Notes under the pieces: model-generated
What the model was told of the DNA's origin: nothing
Databases searched by the model: none
What the model saw: the letters and a program-made list of their open reading frames with translations, nothing else
Translations under genes and position numbers: made by a program
Shown: positions 25,516 through 34,175 of the stretch, piece after piece
How positions within the stretch are numbered: position 1 is the stretch's first letter
How the letters are laid out: the number at the start of each line of letters is the position of its first letter
Assembly: GCA_015233155.1 (NCBI GenBank)
Contig: JADFYG010000021.1
Span: 1-64,000, forward strand
Source: Candidatus Rifleibacteriota bacterium
GTDB taxonomy: Bacteria; Muiribacteriota; Ozemobacteria; Ozemobacterales; Ozemobacteraceae
Direction: 5' to 3'
Length of the DNA stretch: 64,000 nt

Positions 25516-25554
25516 TTGACAAAACAACTTCCTTGATATACAATGTATATCAAG
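25516..25554 (+). promoter_or_regulatory. Promoter and operator of the toxin-antitoxin operon
   Basis: TTGACA (25516-25521), 17-bp spacer and TACAAT (25539-25544) make a near-consensus sigma-70 promoter. A perfect palindrome CTTGATATA-N5-TATATCAAG (25532-25554) covers the -10, as expected for an operator bound by the AbrB-type antitoxin. Confidence 0.75.
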
Positions 25555-25573
25555 AGCTTCCGGAGGTGAAATC

Positions 25574-25825
25574 ATGCAGTCAACCATGCAATTGCATATT
25601 GGAAAATGGGGAAACTCTCTTGGAATCAGACTTCCGAGGCATATTTTAGAAATCCTTCATCTGAATGAAAAAGATCAGCTAAAGTATTCAATTGAGGACG
25701 GGAAGTTAGTCTTAGAACCGGTCTCTCCCTTAAAAAAATACGCCTTAAAAGATTTACTTGCCCAGGTTAAAGAACTTGGACAAGAAGTTTCTTGGGGAAA
25801 ATCGGAAGGAGAAGAGGTTTGGTAG
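25574..25825 (+). CDS. MazE/AbrB-type antitoxin
   Basis: 83 residues with a GGAGG site. Residues ~8-50 are a SpoVT/AbrB swapped-hairpin DNA-binding domain (KWGNSLGIRLPRHILEIL), typical of MazE/PemI. The C-terminal ~30 residues are the acidic, flexible part that would cap the toxin. It overlaps the toxin gene and sits behind a palindromic promoter-operator, so autoregulation is likely. Base composition is more AT-rich than the neighbours, which suggests transfer. Confidence 0.88.
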   Translation: MQSTMQLHIGKWGNSLGIRLPRHILEILHLNEKDQLKYSIEDGKLVLEPVSPLKKYALKDLLAQVKELGQEVSWGKSEGEEVW

Positions 25826-26160
25826 ACTACATTCCGAAGCGAGGAGATTTTATCCGTCTCAGTTTTGATCCCCAAGCTGGACATGAACAAATGGGAAACC
25901 GTCCTGCCCTTGTCGTCAGTCACACTTCGTTTAACCAAAGAATGGGGTTTGTCTTTGTTTGTCCAATAACAAACTCAAAGCGGGAAAACCCTTTTTATGT
26001 GACGATGCCTGGGGAAAAGAATCTTACTGGGGTAATAATGGCTGATCAATTACGTTCACTTGATTATCGAGCCCGAAAGGCAACTTTTATTAAAAAATGT
26101 TCCGATGAGTTATTCCTTGAGGTTTTAGCCCGTATCGAACCCATTATTTTCGATTCATAA
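25819..26160 (+). CDS. MazF/PemK-type toxin (mRNA interferase)
   Basis: About 113 residues. Start set at TTG 25819, which overlaps the antitoxin stop and lies 7 nt after AAGGAG; a TTG at 25792 is in frame but lacks a site. The MazF fold is clear: KRGDFIRLSFDPQAGHEQMG (~4-23, holding the catalytic-loop Arg region), RPALVVSHTSFN, VCPITNSKRENPF and VMADQLRSLDY (Asp/Gln/Arg segment). MazF enzymes cut mRNA at short sequences; the recognition site cannot be predicted. AT-rich like the antitoxin gene. Confidence 0.88.
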   Translation: MVDYIPKRGDFIRLSFDPQAGHEQMGNRPALVVSHTSFNQRMGFVFVCPITNSKRENPFYVTMPGEKNLTGVIMADQLRSLDYRARKATFIKKCSDELFLEVLARIEPIIFDS

Positions 26161-26268
26161 GAATGCCACCCTCTAGCCGCAATCAACCCCGGAGTTTTTG
26201 AGGCAACCGGGAATCGCCTGATGCCCTCGGACAACCAACCCGGGCTGTCCCAAGAAGGGGAGAGGTTC

Positions 26269-26754
26269 ATGCAAAGACGGATTTGCAGAGCTGGTCAGGG
26301 GTGCATGGAGTATTTCATCATCATTTCAGCCATGGCCCTGATCGCCATCGGAACCCACGTTCTCCGCCTGAATTTTTCCGAAGATGCTGTTTTGCGCGTC
26401 TGGTTTTTGTTCTTCGTCCTTTGTTGGATCGTTACTCTCGCCGGGAGCATTGTCCATCTCTCGGGAACCTACCGGAAAGAACTGGAGAAAGAAGGAGTAA
26501 CGGCCGGCTCTTTTGGAAAAAAAGGGAAGTACGTTTTCTTTATGATCTTCTCCGGTCTGGTTTTCGCAGTCGTCCTGGGAGGGCGTATTCTCATTTCCGT
26601 CATAATGGGCCTTGGCATGACCGAAGCTTCTATCCATCCTATTATGGCGCCGGGGAAAATCCATTCCGGGAATCAGGGATTTGCCAGTGCTCCGAGGGTG
26701 ATTGGCAGCCCCGACAGCAAGGGCCGGGCCGATCATCCCGTACCATCGGAATAA
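26269..26754 (+). CDS. Hypothetical membrane protein with Flp/TadE-like N-terminus
   Basis: About 161 residues from ATG 26269, which follows GGGGAGAGG; other in-frame starts lack such a site. The N-terminus RRICRAGQGCMEYFIIISAM resembles class III prepilin signals (GQGxxEY before a hydrophobic helix). After that come two further TM helices (~46-66 and ~88-112) and a Gly/Pro-rich soluble tail, so it is not an ordinary Flp pilin. No other tad or pilus gene is near. The function is unknown; the pilin-like start may be chance. Confidence 0.5.
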   Translation: MQRRICRAGQGCMEYFIIISAMALIAIGTHVLRLNFSEDAVLRVWFLFFVLCWIVTLAGSIVHLSGTYRKELEKEGVTAGSFGKKGKYVFFMIFSGLVFAVVLGGRILISVIMGLGMTEASIHPIMAPGKIHSGNQGFASAPRVIGSPDSKGRADHPVPSE

Positions 26755-26906
26755 CCCGGGATTGGCCTTCAAAACGACCGGGTCCTTCCCTTTTTGTGGC
26801 GTGCCTCTCGCACGTTCAGCCTTCTTCGGAACACATAAGGGTCTGGAGCGGACTCGAGCATCGACCATCAACGGTCTGTTCGGAAAAATATAGAGGGATT
26901 GCCGGA

Positions 26907-27806
26907 TCAGTCCGGGCCGTTTTTTTTGGCGTTACCTGCAGGAGATTGTTCTTTCTTGCTGTCTTCAATTCTCCAATTCTTTCCAAGAATTGCTTCAAGC
27001 GCCAATCCTGCACTGTATGCGGGACTGACAATATCATCCGTGCGTGGTTGGGGCTCCGGCGTATTCAAATGCACGCGAAGCAATGGAACGAATTCCCGAT
27101 TCCCTGTGAAAGCTGCTTCCTGGACGCATTCCACCAGTGAAACGGCGTCATCACGCGTGAATGGGTCTGATATTGCCTTGCTGAGTCGGTTCTTAATGTT
27201 TGAGATGTACGTCTGATTTCCTAATCTAGCCAAAGCCGCTTCCGCCGCATTGCGAAGTTTAGCTCTCCATACCGGGGTCCGAAGAGTGTTGTCGTATAGT
27301 TTCTGCAGGAGGGGGAAATCAGATATATCGCCTGTCAGGCCTATGGCATAAAGCGCCTGTTCCCCCGCATCAGCATTCGTGTCTGCTTCGAGACATCGAA
27401 TGGCGGCATCATGCATTTCTTTCCGGCACGTTATCTTCTCTCCTTCCTGAATCAGTCTGATAAAGAGCTTGAATGTGTGAAATTGGATATTTCGATCACT
27501 CCTGGGCATTGATGCAAAGATGAGCGGAGCTGCCACACCTTTATCCAGGACAAGCATTGTCTCAGCAGCTTCCCCGCCAAGGTCGCGGTCGGTCAAAAAT
27601 GTTTCCAGCGTTCGAATGGCAGAAGCACCGAGAAACTTCAACTTCTCCGCAAACTCTTCCGCAGGCGTCTTGCTCCAGTCTATACGCTTCTCTCTCAGCA
27701 CTTTTTGCACGACCGCTCTGTCTTGGGCGGAGACTTCTCCCTCAAAGCAAGACGCCATTGAGAGCATGTACAAGAGTGCGGCAAGCGTTAATACGATTCT
27801 CATCAT
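26907..27806 (-). CDS. Lipoprotein-like HEAT-repeat protein
   Basis: 299 residues. The signal peptide ends in LSMASC (~15-20), a plausible though imperfect lipobox, so the mature protein may be lipid-anchored at Cys20. Residues ~50-240 contain paired helices of HEAT/PBS-lyase type (for example GEAAETMLVLDKGVAAPLIF, GEQALYAIGLTGDISDFPLL, LRNAAEAALARLG). These form protein-binding scaffolds. The tail is Lys/Asn-rich. It stands alone, divergent from the DUF58 operon. Confidence 0.65.
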   Translation of the reverse strand: MMRIVLTLAALLYMLSMASCFEGEVSAQDRAVVQKVLREKRIDWSKTPAEEFAEKLKFLGASAIRTLETFLTDRDLGGEAAETMLVLDKGVAAPLIFASMPRSDRNIQFHTFKLFIRLIQEGEKITCRKEMHDAAIRCLEADTNADAGEQALYAIGLTGDISDFPLLQKLYDNTLRTPVWRAKLRNAAEAALARLGNQTYISNIKNRLSKAISDPFTRDDAVSLVECVQEAAFTGNREFVPLLRVHLNTPEPQPRTDDIVSPAYSAGLALEAILGKNWRIEDSKKEQSPAGNAKKNGPD

Positions 27807-28020
27807 TACTCCTGGACAAACAGGTTCTTTGTGACCTTTGATAGGAATTTGCTGTTAGATATCATGCTCGCGTCATGATGTCAAAAGTGTTTTTATTCCG
27901 TAGAGGATGGATAGCTAGTGAAAGAGAAAACGTGTATCCTTGAATATACCGGCGATTAAAATATGAGTTCGTTTGGACATACCTCACGATTCCAACCGGA
28001 GCGTAGCAATATGCCTGATG

Positions 28021-28062
28021 ACAAACACTATTTCTTCACATTTCGAAGAAATAGTCTGTTTG
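28021..28062. repeat. Inverted repeat in the divergent intergenic region
   Basis: ACAAACACTATTTCTTC pairs with GAAGAAATAGTCTGTTTGT (a 2-nt bulge) around a 6-7 nt loop. It lies between divergent genes and just upstream of TGTTAGGAT (28064-28072), an extended -10-like sequence also found at 23223. It could be an operator rather than a terminator, as no T-run follows. Confidence 0.5.
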
Positions 28063-28078
28063 TGTTAGGATTTCCTAA

Positions 28079-28960
28079 ATGAATGAGCAGTTTCGGGAAT
28101 TTCTTCGTGCCGGTGAACAGGCCGGACGGCGTTTTCGCATGGCTATACCGCAACGTCTGCCCATGGGCGCCGGTGGAAATGCAATCGGACGCCGCGGAGG
28201 GCGTTCCCTTGAGTTTCTCGATTATCGGTCGTACCAGCCGGGTGATGATCTGCGTCACCTTGACTGGAACGCCTTCGCCCGCACAGACCGTCTTACCGTG
28301 AAACTCTTTCGCGAGGAAGTTAATCCTCACGTCGATATTTTGATCGATGGTTCGGCCTCGATGAATCTGCCTGGATCCAGGAAGGCGGAAGCCGTGCTGG
28401 GGCTGGCGGCCCTCCTGGTCAGGTCGGCGGCAAACGCGGGCTTTACGTGGCGTTCCTGGATTGCAGCTGAAGGCTGTCGTCCTGTCGGCAACGGACACAT
28501 TTCTCCCGAAAAGTGGCAGGGAGTCGAATTTTCGTGGCCACATGATCTTGAAGCCTCTTTCCGAAGGCTCCCCCCATCCTGGAAGCCGCGCGGCATACGC
28601 ATCGTCCTGACCGACCTGTTATGGCCGGGTGATCCCGCCGCCACGCTCTGGCCGATTGCATCTGGCTCCGCTCTCACATTGTTGGTCCAGGTTCTTGCGG
28701 CATCTGACCATGATGGCCCGGAAATCGGTCCGATACGCCTGCTCGACGTCGAGTCCGGCGAGACGCGGGAAGTTCTCGTCGATGATGGTGTGCAGACACG
28801 TTACAGGGAAGCATTCGACCGGCATCGTCTCTCCTGGAGCCAGACCTGCCGACGTCTTCAAACAATATTTACCAGTTTCACCGCTGAAACACTGCTCACA
28901 GACTGGAATCTGAGCGAGCTGCTCTCGATAGATTTTCTTCGGGTGGAGTCGTCCGCATGA
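28079..28960 (+). CDS. DUF58-domain protein
   Basis: 293 residues. GGRSLEFLDYRSYQPGDDLR followed by HLDWNAFARTDRL (~40-75) is the hallmark DUF58 motif, and VDILIDGSASM (~86-96) is the start of a VWA-like fold with a DxSxS-type site. DUF58 proteins are encoded with MoxR ATPases and VWA proteins and are thought to take part in complex assembly or cofactor insertion. No MoxR gene is present here. The ATG is only ~7 nt from the putative -10 and has no ribosome site, so the mRNA could be leaderless. Overlaps the next gene by 4 nt. Confidence 0.85.
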   Translation: MNEQFREFLRAGEQAGRRFRMAIPQRLPMGAGGNAIGRRGGRSLEFLDYRSYQPGDDLRHLDWNAFARTDRLTVKLFREEVNPHVDILIDGSASMNLPGSRKAEAVLGLAALLVRSAANAGFTWRSWIAAEGCRPVGNGHISPEKWQGVEFSWPHDLEASFRRLPPSWKPRGIRIVLTDLLWPGDPAATLWPIASGSALTLLVQVLAASDHDGPEIGPIRLLDVESGETREVLVDDGVQTRYREAFDRHRLSWSQTCRRLQTIFTSFTAETLLTDWNLSELLSIDFLRVESSA

Positions 28961-30759
28961 CATTCGAGTTGTCCGCGGCCTTCTGGGGGTTACTTGCGTT
29001 GCCTGTTTTGCTGGCGATATACCTGTTTCGCGCGCGGTTTCGCGACAAACCCGTTTCGACACTCATGTTCTGGCAGACCGAGACACCGCCCCTCGCCGGA
29101 GGACGCCGCCGTGAACCACCGCGTCTGCCGCTCTTCTTTTATATCGAACTGGTCATCATCAGTCTGCTGGTCGCCGCCGCCGCCGGACCACACCTGCCGG
29201 GCCTGCAACCCCTGTGCTCCTATGTCGTCGTTCTCGATGATTCGTTTTCCATGCGCGCTGTAAATCCTGATTCCGGGAAGCATGAAAAGGGGGCAAACAG
29301 TCCACGTGAACGCGCCATCAAGGCAGTTGAAACCGAACTCCCCGCTCTGCCATTTTCGACCGTACGATTCATTCTCGCCGGTCCAGTTCCTCAAGTCATG
29401 GGAGAGCCATTTCGAAGCATGGGACAGATAAGGGAAGCCCTCAGCGCATGGTCGTGTCTTTCCCCGTCGTCTGCTCTCGACGAGGCCATCGCCCTGGCAA
29501 AAGATCTTGCGGGCGATCGTGGTCGCGTGCTGATCCTCACGGACCATGCCCCGGATCATCCTGTTGAAGATGGAAAACTCCGATGGATGGCCTTCGGCGA
29601 GCCGCTCGCGAATTTTGCCTTTACACAGGCACTTCGTACACGCCGCGATGAAAGCGAAGAAGCCCTGCTTGAAGTAGTCAATCTTGCTTCTAATGCCGCG
29701 AAGACTCAACTCATTGTCGAACGCGACGGAAAAACGGAATCGACTCAGATCGAACTCGCTCCTGACGAGTATCGACGCGTACGACTCGATCTCGGGACCG
29801 ATGCCGGCACTCTCACCGCTCGACTTTCTTCCGATGCGCTCGATATCGATTCACATGTCATGCTGTTGCCTAAACCCCGTCGAAGCGTTCCGGTGGAGGT
29901 AAGGGTGGGGGAGGAGCGGCTCCGCGAAGCCCTTTTGCGTGGGCTGATCGCGGGTGGCATTGCATCCGTAACTTCGTCGGAGCCTTTGCTGATATTCTCT
30001 GACGGCAATGCGGCTTTGACCGCACCTGCGGGGACGGGCGAAGCATGGAACGTCCGCTTTATTTCAGAATCAAAAGCTGAATCTTTTCTTGGTCCGTTTC
30101 TCATCGATCGTGGAAAACCGCTCACCGAGGGCGTTGAACTTCGTGGATCGATCTGGGGCGCAGGTCGCGAATCCAGTCTTCCCGGCGATCCGATTATAAC
30201 GGCGGGCAATATACCGCTTGTAACAGTGCGGGAAGGCATTCGCGGCTTCGACGTCTTCTGGCGCCTCAATGTCGATCGATCGAATCTGATGATATCTCCC
30301 GATTGGCCTATTTTGCTGTATAACCTCGTCACATGGCGCGCGGACGAAAGTCCCGGGCCTGATCGCAACACGCTCCCCCTCGGAAGCGAACTCCATGTGG
30401 CAGTCCCTTTTGCGGCGCAAAATGTATATTTACAGGATCCGGATAACCGGGAAAAAAAGTTTCCCTCCGGCATTCGCCGTCTGACCATCTCGCCCGAGAT
30501 GCCCGGCCTTCATAATCTTGTCGCCGATAATCGTTCATGGCAAATCGCCGTGAACGCCTGTTCACGTGATGAATCTGATCTGCGCACCGCCTACTCCGGT
30601 GAATTCGGAACGTGGACTGACGGTGATGGCCGGGTGGAAAGCATTGACGTTGCATGGATGTTCCTGCTGTCCGCCATTCTGCTTCTCGTCATCCATGCGG
30701 TGCTTCAGGCGGCCGGCCTGCCTTCTGTGACCAGCGTATCACGGGAGGCCGGAGCATGA
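28957..30759 (+). CDS. BatA-like VWA-domain membrane protein
   Basis: 600 residues. N-terminal BatA module: TM1 (~8-26), PVSTLMFWQTETPP, TM2 (~64-84). A VWA domain starts with VVLDDSFSM (MIDAS DxSxS, ~92-100). Then come beta-sandwich segments (~230-540) and a final TM helix near 570-590 (MFLLSAILLLVIHAVLQAAG). The bulk is presumably periplasmic. It is coupled to its neighbours by ATGA overlaps on both sides. The role is not known in detail; homologues are envelope-associated. Confidence 0.8.
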   Translation: MTFELSAAFWGLLALPVLLAIYLFRARFRDKPVSTLMFWQTETPPLAGGRRREPPRLPLFFYIELVIISLLVAAAAGPHLPGLQPLCSYVVVLDDSFSMRAVNPDSGKHEKGANSPRERAIKAVETELPALPFSTVRFILAGPVPQVMGEPFRSMGQIREALSAWSCLSPSSALDEAIALAKDLAGDRGRVLILTDHAPDHPVEDGKLRWMAFGEPLANFAFTQALRTRRDESEEALLEVVNLASNAAKTQLIVERDGKTESTQIELAPDEYRRVRLDLGTDAGTLTARLSSDALDIDSHVMLLPKPRRSVPVEVRVGEERLREALLRGLIAGGIASVTSSEPLLIFSDGNAALTAPAGTGEAWNVRFISESKAESFLGPFLIDRGKPLTEGVELRGSIWGAGRESSLPGDPIITAGNIPLVTVREGIRGFDVFWRLNVDRSNLMISPDWPILLYNLVTWRADESPGPDRNTLPLGSELHVAVPFAAQNVYLQDPDNREKKFPSGIRRLTISPEMPGLHNLVADNRSWQIAVNACSRDESDLRTAYSGEFGTWTDGDGRVESIDVAWMFLLSAILLLVIHAVLQAAGLPSVTSVSREAGA

Positions 30760-33677
30760 TTTTCCTGCAGCCCGCATGGTTTTTGCTTGCTTTGCCGCTG
30801 GCGGCAAGCTTTATCATCTGGCGTCTGCCTTCGCGTCTGATCACCGTTTTGCGTATAGCAGCCCTGATACCGTTGCTTGTGGCGATGGCCTCCCCGATTG
30901 TTCTTATTCCGCGCCAGGCCGGTACCGTTATAGCGGTCGTCGATCGCAGTCGTTCTCTGCCGCAGGACCACGATCACGTTGAGCGCGAGATAATCGATCT
31001 GGTGCAAAAGTCCATGGGGACGAATGATCGTCTCGGTGTTGTGGCATTCGGAGAAAGGGCAGCGATTGAGCGTCCACCTGATTCAGGCCGTTTTTCCGGT
31101 TTTTTGCAGGAGGTGGGTGGGGAAGCCTCGAACATGGCCGACGGAATCGATCGCGCGCTTTCTCTCATCCCGCGCGGGGCCCCGGGCCGCATTCTCCTGG
31201 TTTCAGACTGTCGCTGGACAGGTCGCGACCCGTCCGGAGAAGCTTTCCGCGCCGCGGCCCGCGGGGTTCCCATCGATGTTCGCACCCTGGAGCGCCCGGG
31301 CGCCGATGATCAGGCGATCGAAGCCTTCGACGCGCCGGTAGTCGTGACGCCCGGTGAAGCCTTCCTTCTCACCGCCTGGATCCGGGTTCCCGTTGGCCGC
31401 GACGTTTCATATACTCTGAGTCGCGGGTCGACGGTAATATCACGGGGACACCACGAATTCCCCCCGGGTGTCAGTCGTCTGCCGTTTCGCGATATGGCTG
31501 ATCCGAAGCTTGAAAGCGGCGTTTTTGATTATCGGCTTGAAATCGACATCCCAGCCGGCGACCCGCGTCCGGAAAACAATGTTGCCCGAGCATTGACGGC
31601 CGTTCGCGGCCCGCGGCCTTTGCTTGTGGTATCCGAATCACCGGGCAATCGTTTCGCGGAAGCACTTCGCGGAGCGGGGCTGCGCGTTCGTCTGGCGAAA
31701 CCCTCAGAAATGACCTGGAGCCTCGAAGAGCTTGCCGCCTGCTCGGCTGTCCTGCTCGAAAATGTGCCCGCTGAAGCGATTGGCATGTCCGGGATGAACA
31801 CGCTCGCGGCCTGGGTCCGGGAACTCGGCGGCGGGCTGATGATCACGGGCGGGAAGAATTCCTACGCTCTCGGTGGCTATTTCCGCTCACCACTCGAAGG
31901 CATTCTGCCCGTTTCCATGGAACTGCGCAGCGAGCATCGCAAACTCGCACTGGCCATAGTAGTCGTCATGGATCGATCCGGGAGCATGGCTATAGACGCT
32001 GGAAATGGGCGCCGGAAAATGGATCTTGCCAATCTTGCCGCGGCCGAGGTTCTCAACATGCTTGGTCCGCTCGACGAGTTCGGCGTAGTTGCAGTGGACA
32101 GCGCTCCTCATATCGTGGCGCCGCTGGCGCCCGTTGAAAACAAGTCCCGCGTGCGATCCGATATTCTGCGCATACAGTCTGAAGGTGGTGGAATTTTCAT
32201 CGAAGTGGCTCTCACGGCCGCTCTCGCGGAGCTTGCGAAGGCGAAGGCGGGAACCCGCCATCTGATTCTGTTTGCAGACGCCCAGGATTCAGAAGAGCCA
32301 GGGCGTTATAAGGAAATAGTCGACGCGGCGCACAAAGCCAATATGACGATCAGCGTAGTTGGGATGGGGCTTCCTGGGGACCGTGATTCAGACCTGTTGC
32401 GCGATATCGCCAAACGTGGAGCGGGTCGCATCTTTTTTTCGGAAAAAGTCGATGATTTGCCTAGACTGTTTGTTCAGGACACTTTTGTTGTCGCACGCAA
32501 CACATTCATTGATGCAAAAACAGTCGTAGAACGAAGTTCCGGTTTATTTGAGCTTACCGGCCTGTCTGGCTCGACAGGTGCCGGAAGCGGTTTTGCGGAA
32601 GGCGCGTTTCCGGCTGTTGGCGGATATAACCTGTGTTATCTGCGCCCCGGAGCGACGCAAGGTCTTGTCAGCCGTGATGAATACAAGGCGCCACTGCTCG
32701 CCTGGTGGAATGCGGGCATCGGCCGCACCCTCTGTTACACCGGAGAAATAGACGGAATTTATTCGGGCGACTTCGCGACGTGGCCGGGGGCACCCTCTTT
32801 TCTTTCAGCGGCTGCACGCTGGGCAGGTGGGCGCGATGAATCAGTTGATCCCGGCAGTCTCATTACCCAGGAAATCATTCGCGGAAGCCTCGTCGTAAAA
32901 CTGCATCTCGATCCTGAGCGCTGGAAGGATCCATTTTCCGATCCGCCGGTGGTGACAATACTTCGCGCCATGCCCGGATGCTCTCCGAATACTGAAACTC
33001 GCACCATGAGCTGGACTGCCCCCGACGAGCTTGCCGCGGATATTCCCCTGCGGGGCGAAGAAACGGCTCTTGCCACTGTAGGGATGCCCGGGAAGCAAGT
33101 GGTGCGGTTGGCTCCGGCGGTATTGCCGTATTCGCCGGAGTATCGGCCCACAACGACAGGCGATGGAATTCGGGCGCGCGAGTCGTTGATGAAAGCCTCG
33201 GGCGGTATCGAAAGGCTTGATCTAGGTGGTATCTGGAAAGATCTTCCGCGGACTCCGTTTCCGGTCCGGGCGGCCCCGGCGTTTCTTGCTCTTGCACTGC
33301 TGATGTTTCTTCTTGAAGTGGCAGAGCGTCGCACCGGACTGCTTTCATTTGCATTTGCCCGACTCTCTTTTTTCAGATCGGTTTATTCATGGGTTCATTC
33401 CCAGTTTGCATCTTCAGGACCTTCCTTTTCTGGTTCTCCCCATTCTGCTTCTATTGCCTCTTCTAACTCTTCCAGCTCGACTAACTCTTCCCACTCCTCT
33501 CAAAATTTATCTCCGCCCCTTTCTCCGTCTCAAACTTCAGCTTCGGCTTCTTCATCATCCGAATCTGTCGCATCCGGAAAAGAGCCAGGGCAAGCCAGCG
33601 GAGTGGCCCCGGCGGATCAAAAAGGGCTTTTGGATGCTCTGAAAAAAGCCCGTCGTCGCATCGACCATGGAAAATAG
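30756..33677 (+). CDS. Large membrane protein with two VWA domains and a Ser-rich tail
   Basis: About 973 residues from the ATG overlapping the previous stop (ATGA); the longer frame from 30654 lies inside the upstream gene. Two N-terminal TMs, a VWA domain beginning VIAVVDRSRSLP (~60), a glutamine-amidotransferase-like segment (~280-390, ending in ELGGGLMITGGKNSYALGG), a second VWA with the full MIDAS VVVMDRSGSM (~402-411), and a C-terminal TM (~845-860). The last ~110 residues are low-complexity Ser/Pro followed by a basic end. This architecture is known from Planctomycetes-like envelope clusters with DUF58 and BatA. The stop codon lies inside a perfect terminator stem. Confidence 0.8.
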   Translation: MIFLQPAWFLLALPLAASFIIWRLPSRLITVLRIAALIPLLVAMASPIVLIPRQAGTVIAVVDRSRSLPQDHDHVEREIIDLVQKSMGTNDRLGVVAFGERAAIERPPDSGRFSGFLQEVGGEASNMADGIDRALSLIPRGAPGRILLVSDCRWTGRDPSGEAFRAAARGVPIDVRTLERPGADDQAIEAFDAPVVVTPGEAFLLTAWIRVPVGRDVSYTLSRGSTVISRGHHEFPPGVSRLPFRDMADPKLESGVFDYRLEIDIPAGDPRPENNVARALTAVRGPRPLLVVSESPGNRFAEALRGAGLRVRLAKPSEMTWSLEELAACSAVLLENVPAEAIGMSGMNTLAAWVRELGGGLMITGGKNSYALGGYFRSPLEGILPVSMELRSEHRKLALAIVVVMDRSGSMAIDAGNGRRKMDLANLAAAEVLNMLGPLDEFGVVAVDSAPHIVAPLAPVENKSRVRSDILRIQSEGGGIFIEVALTAALAELAKAKAGTRHLILFADAQDSEEPGRYKEIVDAAHKANMTISVVGMGLPGDRDSDLLRDIAKRGAGRIFFSEKVDDLPRLFVQDTFVVARNTFIDAKTVVERSSGLFELTGLSGSTGAGSGFAEGAFPAVGGYNLCYLRPGATQGLVSRDEYKAPLLAWWNAGIGRTLCYTGEIDGIYSGDFATWPGAPSFLSAAARWAGGRDESVDPGSLITQEIIRGSLVVKLHLDPERWKDPFSDPPVVTILRAMPGCSPNTETRTMSWTAPDELAADIPLRGEETALATVGMPGKQVVRLAPAVLPYSPEYRPTTTGDGIRARESLMKASGGIERLDLGGIWKDLPRTPFPVRAAPAFLALALLMFLLEVAERRTGLLSFAFARLSFFRSVYSWVHSQFASSGPSFSGSPHSASIASSNSSSSTNSSHSSQNLSPPLSPSQTSASASSSSESVASGKEPGQASGVAPADQKGLLDALKKARRRIDHGK

Positions 33678-33698
33678 GGTTGCCCCTATTTTCCATGG
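33665..33698 (+). terminator. Perfect 15-bp hairpin at the end of the VWA operon
   Basis: CCATGGAAAATAGGG-TTGC-CCCTATTTTCCATGG. It includes the stop codon of the VWA gene. No long T-run follows, so it may act as a 3' stabiliser rather than a strong intrinsic terminator. Confidence 0.6.
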
Positions 33699-33711
33699 GG
33701 TTGGGTTAGTG

Positions 33712-33720
33712 TGATATAAT
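33712..33720 (+). promoter_or_regulatory. Possible extended -10 promoter for the PilZ-clostripain pair
   Basis: TGATATAAT (TGn plus TATAAT) lies 45 bp upstream of the PilZ start codon; no good -35 is seen. Confidence 0.45.
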
Positions 33721-33764
33721 CTTTTATAAGTTAACGTGTTGATGACCGAGTCAGGAGGCAGTCC

Positions 33765-34175
33765 ATGGTCGAGAATCTGACGGATCAACGTAAATCCACG
33801 AGAGTATTTCCGCATATTGAGGTCGAGCTTACTCACCCCGAGATGGGCATTATTCCATGCCAAACCCGGGACATAAGCATGAAGGGCATAGCCATTGATG
33901 GATGTCGATCCTTCCCGATCGGTGCTGAATGCGGGATTATCTTCCACCTTGGCGGGAAAGATGCCGGAAACCGCATAGAGCTGCGTGGTCGCGTGGCGCG
34001 TTCCGACTCCAATGGTATGGCACTCGAGTTCACCGAAATCCTTGGAATGGAAAGCTTTGAACACCTCCGTAACCTGATTTTCTATAATGCCGGCCCTGAT
34101 GACGACATTGAGAATGAGGTTCGTGATTCACTCGGCCTGAAAATGTCTGGACGTCATCAAGGAGCATCGAAATGA
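33765..34175 (+). CDS. PilZ-domain protein (c-di-GMP receptor candidate)
   Basis: 136 residues with a CAGGAGGCAG site. The two c-di-GMP-binding motifs are present: RKSTRV (RxxxR, ~9-14) and RDISMKGIAIDG ([D/N]xSxxG, ~35-46). The rest is the single PilZ barrel plus a short acidic tail. It is translationally coupled (ATGA) to a clostripain-type protease gene, so it may link c-di-GMP to that protease or its secretion. Confidence 0.85.
   Translation: MVENLTDQRKSTRVFPHIEVELTHPEMGIIPCQTRDISMKGIAIDGCRSFPIGAECGIIFHLGGKDAGNRIELRGRVARSDSNGMALEFTEILGMESFEHLRNLIFYNAGPDDDIENEVRDSLGLKMSGRHQGASK

Noticed and set aside
25312-25536. 74-residue open frame before the antitoxin
   Set aside because: No ribosome site, no domain and it runs into the toxin-antitoxin promoter.
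26283-27140. 285-residue open frame on the plus strand
   Set aside because: It is the +2 frame of the 26269 membrane gene and the antisense of the HEAT protein, has odd composition (many Arg/Cys) and no domain.
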